Shown here: piece by piece, positions 18,117-23,458 of the stretch
How positions within the stretch are numbered: the stretch's first letter is position 1
Layout: each line of letters begins with the position of its first letter
Origin: an uncultured Steroidobacteraceae bacterium
GTDB lineage: Bacteria > Pseudomonadota > Gammaproteobacteria > Steroidobacterales > Steroidobacteraceae
Length of the DNA stretch: 23,458 nucleotides
Direction: 5' to 3'
NCBI GenBank assembly: GCA_955652795.1
Contig: CATPBQ010000295.1
Coordinates: 1-23,458 of the forward strand
The notes under the pieces: generated by a model
What the model saw: only the letters and a program-made list of their open reading frames with translations
Databases searched by the model: none
Told to the model about the DNA's origin: nothing
Made by a program: the position numbers and the translations under genes

Positions 18117-18175
18117 AGCGACCTCGAGCGCGGCGAAAAAGCCTTACCAAACCGGCACTTCCATCGCACGCCAAA

Positions 18176-18205
18176 TTGCCGCGGGTGCGTCACCCAAGGT
18201 AGACT
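18176..18205 (+). promoter_or_regulatory. Candidate promoter for ndk with an inverted repeat in its spacer
   Basis: TTGCCG (18176-18181) and TAGACT (18200-18205) are 18 nt apart. The spacer contains GGGTG (18183-18187) and CACCC (18191-18195), an inverted repeat that could be an operator. The predicted start is about 75 nt before the ndk ATG. Assigned by eye. Confidence 0.4.
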
Positions 18206-18233
18206 TCGCCGCTTGCCCGCGCACCGGCATCGC

Positions 18234-18255
18234 ATGCGGGTGCGAACACCCGCAT
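18234..18255 (+). other. Perfect 9-bp stem-loop in the ndk leader
   Basis: ATGCGGGTG (18234-18242), loop CGAA and CACCCGCAT (18247-18255) form a perfect hairpin 32 nt before the ndk start. It repeats the GCGGGTGCG core seen at 18181-18189. It may be an mRNA-stabilising leader hairpin, a protein-binding site, or a terminator of iscA without a U-tract. Confidence 0.5.
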
Positions 18256-18287
18256 CCATTTGAAGGTTTTCGAAAGGGCCTTAGCGA

Positions 18288-18716
18288 ATGGCGCTCGAGC
18301 GCACTCTGTCCATCGTCAAGCCCGACGGCGTGAAAGGCAATCTCATCGGCGAGGTCTATCGCCGGTTCGAGAAGGCAGGCCTCTCGATCGTCGCCGCACG
18401 CATGCTGCACCTGTCGCAGCGCGAGGCGGAAGGTTTCTACGCCGTGCATCGCGAGCGTCCATTCTTCAAGGACCTGGTGCGCTACATGACTTCAGGTCCC
18501 GTCATCGTGCAGGTGCTGGAGGGCGAGAGCGCGATCGAGCGCAACCGCGACATCATGGGCGCGACCGATCCGAAGAATGCGGCCCCGGGCACGATCCGCG
18601 CCGACCTTGCCGCCAGCATCGAGCGCAACGTGGTGCACGGCTCGGATGCGCCCGACACCGCGGCGCGCGAGATTGCCTACTTCTTCAGCGCCACGGAGCT
18701 GCATGCGCGCGATTAG
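18288..18716 (+). CDS. ndk: Nucleoside diphosphate kinase
   Basis: Transfers the gamma phosphate of NTPs to NDPs through a phosphohistidine. The 142 residues match bacterial Ndk. It begins [20 protein letters not shown], has [17 protein letters not shown] in the middle and the active-site motif NVVHGSD with H117. The ATG at 18288 has AAAGGG upstream. Its leader contains a strong hairpin. It opens the ndk-rlmN-pilF-hisS-yfgM-bamB series, the order seen in many gammaproteobacteria. Confidence 0.98.
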   Translation: MALERTLSIVKPDGVKGNLIGEVYRRFEKAGLSIVAARMLHLSQREAEGFYAVHRERPFFKDLVRYMTSGPVIVQVLEGESAIERNRDIMGATDPKNAAPGTIRADLAASIERNVVHGSDAPDTAAREIAYFFSATELHARD

Positions 18717-18731
18717 CGCACGCTCGCCGCC

Positions 18732-19889
18732 ATGACATCTGCAGCAACAGAGCGCACCAACCTGCTGGGCTTGCCGCGTCCGGCACTCGAAGCATTCGTG
18801 GCGCAGCTCGGCAGCAAGCCCTTCCGCGCGCGCCAGCTGATGAACTGGGTGTACAAGCGCGGCGTCAGCTCGTTCGCCGATATGACGGATCTGGCGAAGG
18901 ATTTCCGCGCGCGACTCACCACGCAGGCCGAGGTGCGTGCCCCGGACATCCTCTCGGAGCAGCGCTCCGGCGACGGGACCCGCAAATGGCTGCTGCAGGC
19001 GGACGCAAGGCAGGCGTTCGAGATGGTGTTCATTCCCGAGCCCGACCGCGGCACGCTGTGCATTTCCTCGCAGGTCGGCTGTGCGCTCGACTGCTCGTTC
19101 TGCGCCACGGCCCAGCAGGGCTTCAATCGCAACCTGAGTACCGCCGAGATGGTCGGGCAGGTGTGGCTGGCGGTGCGCGAGCTCGAGCGCGAGGAACAGC
19201 AGCGCGCGAGCGCAGGTGAGCCTGCCGCGGCGAGCGCGCCCGGGGATGAGCGCCACGTCACCAACGTCGTGCTGATGGGAATGGGCGAGCCGCTCGCCAA
19301 CTTCCGCAACGTGGTGCCCGCGCTGCGCATCCTGCTCGATGACTTCGGCTTCGATCTGTCGCGGCGCCGCGTGACGCTGTCGACCTCGGGGCTGGTGCCG
19401 CAGATCTACAAGCTTGCGCAAGAGACCAACGTGGCGCTGGCCGTGTCGCTGCACGCGGCCGATGATGCGCTGCGCAACGAGCTGGTACCGATCAACCGCA
19501 AGCATCCGATCGCCGAGCTCCTGCAGGCGTGCTGGCATTACCTCGACGAGCAGAACGGCCGCAGTGTCACTTTCGAGTACGTGATGCTCGAGGGCGTGAA
19601 TGATTCCCCCGCCCAGGCGCGCGCGCTGGCGCGCCTGCTGAAGGGCCATCCGGCCAAGGTCAATCTGATTCCGTTCAACCCGTTCCCCGGCACGCACTAC
19701 CGGCGCTCGAGCGCGCCCGTCATCCAGCGCTTCCGCGACGAGCTGCTGCAGCGGGGCCTGCTGGCGACCATTCGCCGCACCCGCGGCGACGACATCGACG
19801 CCGCCTGCGGACAGCTCGCCGGGCGCGTCATCGATCGCACCACCGTGCGTCTCGGCAGCAAGGTCATCGGCGTCGCGGTTCAACCATGA
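18732..19889 (+). CDS. rlmN: Dual-specificity 23S rRNA/tRNA adenine-C2 methyltransferase RlmN
   Basis: Radical-SAM enzyme that methylates C2 of A2503 in 23S rRNA and A37 in some tRNAs. In the 385 residues the [4Fe-4S] motif is C117-x3-C121-x2-C124 ([10 protein letters not shown]). [10 protein letters not shown] and [19 protein letters not shown] follow, and the second catalytic cysteine is C359 in [13 protein letters not shown]-terminal [11 protein letters not shown] and [16 protein letters not shown] form the accessory RNA-binding domain. An Ala/Glu/Gly-rich stretch at about 152-175 makes it slightly longer at that point than E. coli RlmN. The start at 18732 has no clear Shine-Dalgarno. It overlaps pilF by 4 bp. 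Confidence 0.97.
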   Translation: MTSAATERTNLLGLPRPALEAFVAQLGSKPFRARQLMNWVYKRGVSSFADMTDLAKDFRARLTTQAEVRAPDILSEQRSGDGTRKWLLQADARQAFEMVFIPEPDRGTLCISSQVGCALDCSFCATAQQGFNRNLSTAEMVGQVWLAVRELEREEQQRASAGEPAAASAPGDERHVTNVVLMGMGEPLANFRNVVPALRILLDDFGFDLSRRRVTLSTSGLVPQIYKLAQETNVALAVSLHAADDALRNELVPINRKHPIAELLQACWHYLDEQNGRSVTFEYVMLEGVNDSPAQARALARLLKGHPAKVNLIPFNPFPGTHYRRSSAPVIQRFRDELLQRGLLATIRRTRGDDIDAACGQLAGRVIDRTTVRLGSKVIGVAVQP

Positions 19890-20674
19890 GCAACCCAGTC
19901 AACACCACTTCGCACCACCCGCTGCCGCTGCACCTCGCGGCCGGCGCGCTGATCCTGCTGCTGCTCGCCGCCTGCGCAACTCCGCAGCATCCGAACAAGA
20001 TACGCGATGCGGCCGCCTACAACGTGCAGCTGGGGATCGCCTACCTGCACCAGGGCGATGTCGCGCTGGCGAAGGACAAGCTCGACCGGGCGCTCGCCGA
20101 GGCCCCGAACAGCGCCGAAGTTCACAGCGCCCGCGCGATGCTGTTCGAGCGCATGCACGACCCCGACAAGGCGGATGCGGAGTTCCGCACCTCGCTGCGG
20201 CTGGCGCCGCACGACCCTGATGTGGTGAACAACTACGCCGTGTACCTGTGCCAGAACGGTCGCACCGATGAGGGTGTGCGCCGCTTCGAGGAGGCGGCGC
20301 ACAACGCGCTGTATCGCACGCCCGAGGCGGCTTACACCAACGCCGGAGTGTGCCTGCGCGCGGCGAAGCGCGACGATGAAGCGCGCGCCAACTTCGGCCG
20401 CGCCCTGCAGATCCGGCCGAACTTCGCCGAGGCGGCGTACCAGCTGACGGAGCTGGAATTTCAGCATGGCGAGCTCGCCCCGGCGCGCGCCGGCATCGAC
20501 GCCTTCATCGGCAGCTACGATGCGACTGCGGATCTGCTGCTGCTCGGGGTGCGCGTCGCGCGCGCCCAGGGCGACCGGGTCGGCGCACAGCGCTATGCGC
20601 GCCGACTGCAGGTGGACTTCCCCGGGACCGACCAGGCGCGCGCCCTGGCGGAACTCGATCACAACCCCGGCTGA
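19886..20674 (+). CDS. pilF: Type IV pilus biogenesis lipoprotein PilF/PilW (TPR)
   Basis: A 262-residue outer-membrane lipoprotein acting as pilotin for the PilQ secretin in type IV pilus assembly. The signal peptide has lipobox LAAC with C30. At least four tetratricopeptide repeats follow (for example [20 protein letters not shown], then [35 protein letters not shown]). The ATG overlaps the rlmN stop in an ATGA arrangement. The rlmN-pilF order is as in Pseudomonas and Xanthomonas. The downstream neighbours rodZ and ispG expected there are absent; hisS follows after 5 bp. Confidence 0.93.
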   Translation: MSNPVNTTSHHPLPLHLAAGALILLLLAACATPQHPNKIRDAAAYNVQLGIAYLHQGDVALAKDKLDRALAEAPNSAEVHSARAMLFERMHDPDKADAEFRTSLRLAPHDPDVVNNYAVYLCQNGRTDEGVRRFEEAAHNALYRTPEAAYTNAGVCLRAAKRDDEARANFGRALQIRPNFAEAAYQLTELEFQHGELAPARAGIDAFIGSYDATADLLLLGVRVARAQGDRVGAQRYARRLQVDFPGTDQARALAELDHNPG

Positions 20675-20679
20675 CACTC

Positions 20680-21990
20680 ATGGCGCGTGAGGTCGGCGGC
20701 GAGCAGATCAAGCCCGTCCGCGGAATGAACGACGTGTTGCCGGCCCAGATCGGCACCTGGCAGCACTTCGAAGCGTGCACGCGCGAGCTGCTCAGTGCCT
20801 ACGGCTACGAAGAGATTCGCGTGCCGGTCGTGGAGCACACCGAGCTCTTCAAGCGCGCCATCGGCGAGCACACCGACGTGGTCGGCAAGGAAATGTATAC
20901 CTTCACCGACCGCGGTGGCGACAGCCTCACGCTGCGCCCCGAAGCCACCGCCGGCATCGTGCGCGCGCTGATTTCCAACGGCCTGCTGCGTGGACAGCGT
21001 CACAAGCTGTGGTGTCTGGGGCCGATGTTCCGCCACGAGACGCCGCAGGCCGGCCGCTACCGGCAGTTCTGGCAGGTGGACGTGGAAGCGGTCGGCTGCC
21101 CGGGCCCGGATGTGGATGCGGAGCTCATCGCGCTCAGCGCGCGGCTGTGGCGGTGTCTGGGGATCACGGGCCTGCGGCTGCAGATCAATTCCCTCGGCAC
21201 GCCGGACAGCCGCCGCGCGTATCGCGCCCGGTTGCTGGAGTACCTGCGTGGGCATGCAGCGCGGCTCGACGCCGACAGCCAGCGGCGCCTCGCCGGCAAC
21301 CCGCTGCGGGTCCTGGACAGCAAGCACCCGGACATGCAGGAGGTGATTCGCGACGCGCCGCTGCTCACCGAGCATCTGGATCCGGAGTCCCACGCACACT
21401 TCGATGCGCTCTGCGGCCTGCTGCGCGGCGTGGGAGTGAGCTACGAGATCAACCCGCGCCTGGTGCGCGGCCTCGATTACTACAACCGCACGGTGTTCGA
21501 GTGGATCACCCCGTCCACCGGCGCACAGAATGCCGTATGCTCCGGCGGCCGCTACGACGGCCTGATCGCGCAGCTGGGGGGTGACGCGACGCCCGCGATC
21601 GGTTTTGCGATGGGCGTGGAGCGCCTGGTGGCGCTCATGCAGGCCGCTGGGGGCACGGTGCCCGCGCCCCGCCCGGACGTGTACGTCGTGGTCGGCGGTC
21701 CGCAGGCCGCGGCGCAGGCCCTGGAACTCGTGGAGCGCTTGCGCACTGAGCGGCCGCGACTGCGTTTCGAGCTCAACCTGGGTGGGGGCAACCTCAAGGC
21801 GCAATTCCGCCGCGCCGACAAGAGCGGCGCGCCGCTGGCGCTGATCATCGGGGACGATGAGCTCGCGCGCGGCGTCGTTGCCATGAAACCTTTACGCGAG
21901 GAGTCCGGTCAGAGCGAGTGCCCGATCGTACAGCTGGCCGCGGGCGTGGATGCGGCGCTGGCGAGCGCGGGGCGCGGCGGCGAGCGCTAA
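20680..21990 (+). CDS. hisS: Histidyl-tRNA synthetase
   Basis: Class II synthetase of 436 residues charging tRNA-His. It contains the N-terminal KPVRGMNDVLP, class II motif 2 at RHETPQAGRYRQFWQ, the histidine-specific motif LVRGLDYYNRTVFEW, and motif 3 at PAIGFAMGVERL. The C-terminal anticodon-binding domain starts at about residue 330 (RPDVYVVVGGPQAAAQALEL). E. coli HisS is about 424 residues. The ATG at 20680 follows pilF by 5 bp, and yfgM lies just downstream, so it is part of the same transcription unit. Confidence 0.98.
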   Translation: MAREVGGEQIKPVRGMNDVLPAQIGTWQHFEACTRELLSAYGYEEIRVPVVEHTELFKRAIGEHTDVVGKEMYTFTDRGGDSLTLRPEATAGIVRALISNGLLRGQRHKLWCLGPMFRHETPQAGRYRQFWQVDVEAVGCPGPDVDAELIALSARLWRCLGITGLRLQINSLGTPDSRRAYRARLLEYLRGHAARLDADSQRRLAGNPLRVLDSKHPDMQEVIRDAPLLTEHLDPESHAHFDALCGLLRGVGVSYEINPRLVRGLDYYNRTVFEWITPSTGAQNAVCSGGRYDGLIAQLGGDATPAIGFAMGVERLVALMQAAGGTVPAPRPDVYVVVGGPQAAAQALELVERLRTERPRLRFELNLGGGNLKAQFRRADKSGAPLALIIGDDELARGVVAMKPLREESGQSECPIVQLAAGVDAALASAGRGGER

Positions 21991-22013
21991 GCGGCATGAT
22001 GTTGGGAGGAAGT

Positions 22014-22682
22014 GTGGAAGAGTACCTGTCTGAAAAAGAACAGTGGGAATGGATCAAGGCACAGGTGCGGGAAAACGGGCCGGCTGTGATTCTGGCCGTC
22101 GCCATGGTGGGGGCGGGCGTGTTCGGCTGGCGCTGGTGGCAGGCGCACCTCGATGCCGGGCGGCTCGAGGCGGGCGCAAAGTACACGCAGATGGTCCAGG
22201 CTCTGGAGGCTGGTGATCGCTCGCGCGCTCTGGTGCTGTTCGGTGAGCTGGAGCGCGGGTATGCGGCCTCGCCCTATACCGACCAGGCGAGGCTGCTGGC
22301 GGCGCGCCTGTACGTGCTCGGCGGCGAACTCGATCGGGCGGCCGGCGAGCTCGGAGCCGTGGCGGAGAGTTCGAAGGATCGGGACCTGGCCCTGGTGGCG
22401 CGGCTGCGGCTGGCGCGCGTGCAGATCGCTGAGGGGAAAGCCGACGGCGCGCTCGCCACTCTCAACGGAGTCAAGGCCGGTGCGTTCGATGCGCGCTACC
22501 ACGAGGTGCGCGGCGACGCCTACTATGCCAAGGGTGACAAGGCCGCCGCGCTGAAGGAGTATCGCAGCGCGCAAGCGGCGGGAAGCGACTCGCTCCTGGG
22601 TCTCAAGATTGCCGATCTCGCGGCCGATGCGCCGGCGGCGGCGCCCGCGGCCAAATCCACGGCGGCCGGATCGGGCAAATGA
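22014..22682 (+). CDS. yfgM: YfgM family ancillary translocon/periplasmic chaperone protein
   Basis: A 222-residue inner-membrane protein. In E. coli YfgM binds SecYEG and the chaperone PpiD. A cytoplasmic N-terminus (EEYLSEKEQWEWIKAQ) is followed by one membrane segment (about 24-41) ending in GWRWW, typical of the family. The periplasmic part is TPR-like and helical, with an alanine-rich C-terminal tail. GTG 22014 is chosen because GGGAGGA (22004-22010) precedes it and the N-terminus then fits homologues, although the spacing is short. ATGs at 21996 and 21999 in the same frame would add 5-6 residues and have no good ribosome site. The stop overlaps the bamB start. Confidence 0.92.
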   Translation: MEEYLSEKEQWEWIKAQVRENGPAVILAVAMVGAGVFGWRWWQAHLDAGRLEAGAKYTQMVQALEAGDRSRALVLFGELERGYAASPYTDQARLLAARLYVLGGELDRAAGELGAVAESSKDRDLALVARLRLARVQIAEGKADGALATLNGVKAGAFDARYHEVRGDAYYAKGDKAAALKEYRSAQAAGSDSLLGLKIADLAADAPAAAPAAKSTAAGSGK

Positions 22683-23458
22683 ACGCCATGCGACACTTGC
22701 AACGCTGGACGAAATTGACGCATGCCCTGGCGGTGGCGAGCGCTGTGGCGGCGCTCCTGGCTGTGAGCGCCTGTTCCAAAGACAAGAGCATCGACCAGCC
22801 GGCGAAGCTCACGCCCTTGAGCGCCAGCTTGCGCGTGCAACGTGTCTGGTCCGCCGCGGTCGACGACAAGAAGGCCTTGGCCCTGCGCCTGGGGCTGGGC
22901 CTCTCGGTTGCCGGCAATCGTGTTTACGCTGCCGGCCACCGTGGCGATGTCGTCGCTATCGATCTCACCTCGGGCCATGTCGCGTGGCGTGCGCGCATCC
23001 GCGCACCGTTGTCCGGCGGCACCGCTGCGAGCAGCGAGCTGGTGCTGGTGGGTTCGAGCGACGGGCAGTTGTTTGCCCTCAACCCCGCCGACGGCGCGAT
23101 TCGCTGGAAAGTGCGCCTGAACGGGGAGGTGCTGGCGCCAGCGGCCATCTCCGAGCGCCTGATCGCCGTGCGCACGGTCGACGGCAAGTTGCGTGCGCTG
23201 AGTCCCGCGGACGGGCACGAGCTGTGGTCCCAGGAGCAGCAGGTGCCGCGCCTGTCGTTGCGCGGCACGGCACGCCCGGTAATCGCCGGCGATCTGGTGC
23301 TGTGCGGCTTCGACAACGGCAAGGTGATGGCGGCCAACATGAACGACGGCTCGGTGCAGTGGGAGGCGACTATTACACCGCCGCACGGCCGCACCGAACT
23401 GGAGCGCCTCGCCGACATCGACTCGGCCGTCCGGGTGTCCGGCCAGGACGTGTACACG
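22679..23458 (+). CDS. bamB: Outer-membrane assembly lipoprotein BamB (3' end outside window)
   Basis: Beta-propeller lipoprotein of the BAM complex that inserts outer-membrane proteins. The first 260 residues are present, against about 390 in the full protein. A signal peptide with lipobox VSAC gives lipidated C32. Propeller blades follow with repeated motifs such as GDVVAIDLTSGHVAW, GQLFALNPADGAIRWKV, GKLRALSPADGHELW and GKVMAANMNDGSVQW. The ATG at 22679 overlaps the yfgM stop (ATGA). An ATG three codons later is an alternative. der is the usual next gene but lies outside. The gene-order context supports BamB over other PQQ-like propeller proteins. Confidence 0.95.
   Translation, partial: MNAMRHLQRWTKLTHALAVASAVAALLAVSACSKDKSIDQPAKLTPLSASLRVQRVWSAAVDDKKALALRLGLGLSVAGNRVYAAGHRGDVVAIDLTSGHVAWRARIRAPLSGGTAASSELVLVGSSDGQLFALNPADGAIRWKVRLNGEVLAPAAISERLIAVRTVDGKLRALSPADGHELWSQEQQVPRLSLRGTARPVIAGDLVLCGFDNGKVMAANMNDGSVQWEATITPPHGRTELERLADIDSAVRVSGQDVYT

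Overview
The window is GC-rich, densely packed and lies on what looks like a gammaproteobacterial chromosome. The gene content and order (queA-tgt-yajC-secD-secF; suhB divergent from trmJ-iscS-iscA; ndk-rlmN-pilF-hisS-yfgM-bamB) are typical of that class. High GC, a pilF homologue and many GTG starts fit a Xanthomonadales/Nevskiales/Steroidobacteraceae-like lineage, but the genus cannot be named from sequence alone. Both ends cut genes: fdxA at the left and bamB at the right.

Layout. Positions 1-3806 (minus strand) hold a 7Fe ferredoxin (fdxA), a zinc-ribbon NUDIX hydrolase and a large lipoprotein with four near-identical Ig-like repeats followed by a PQQ-type beta-propeller. Positions 3807-4730 are mostly non-coding. 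They contain a likely 22-residue membrane peptide (4135-4203) and a tRNA-Leu(CAA) gene on the minus strand, interrupted in its anticodon loop by a 237-nt group I intron. Positions 4731-6814 (plus) form a three-gene unit: an ECF sigma factor, an overlapping single-pass membrane protein (probable anti-sigma) and an exported double-PDZ protein.

Positions 6882-13009 (plus) carry the queuosine genes queA and tgt, then the Sec accessory genes yajC, secD and secF, then a TerC-family membrane protein whose frame has no ATG/GTG/TTG start. Positions 13095-15474 (minus) carry an APC-family amino-acid permease and suhB. Positions 15522-18116 (plus) are a reduced ISC locus: trmJ, a cysteine desulfurase fused to a degenerate IscU-like domain, and iscA; iscR, hscB, hscA and fdx are absent here. 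From 18288 to the end (plus) come ndk, rlmN, pilF, hisS, yfgM and partial bamB. The rodZ and ispG genes that usually sit between pilF and hisS are missing from this site.

Functional themes are tRNA and rRNA modification (queA, tgt, trmJ, rlmN), protein export and outer-membrane assembly (yajC/secDF, yfgM, bamB, pilF), and Fe-S cluster chemistry (fdxA, iscS-like fusion, iscA). The most notable element is the group I intron in tRNA-Leu(CAA). It sits at the same anticodon position as the cyanobacterial/plastid tRNA-Leu(UAA) introns, but its predicted splice-site pair is C-G instead of the usual U-G wobble. Next are the desulfurase/IscU-like fusion, the start-less TerC frame and the sigma/membrane/PDZ module. 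No insertion sequence, CRISPR array or prophage gene was seen.
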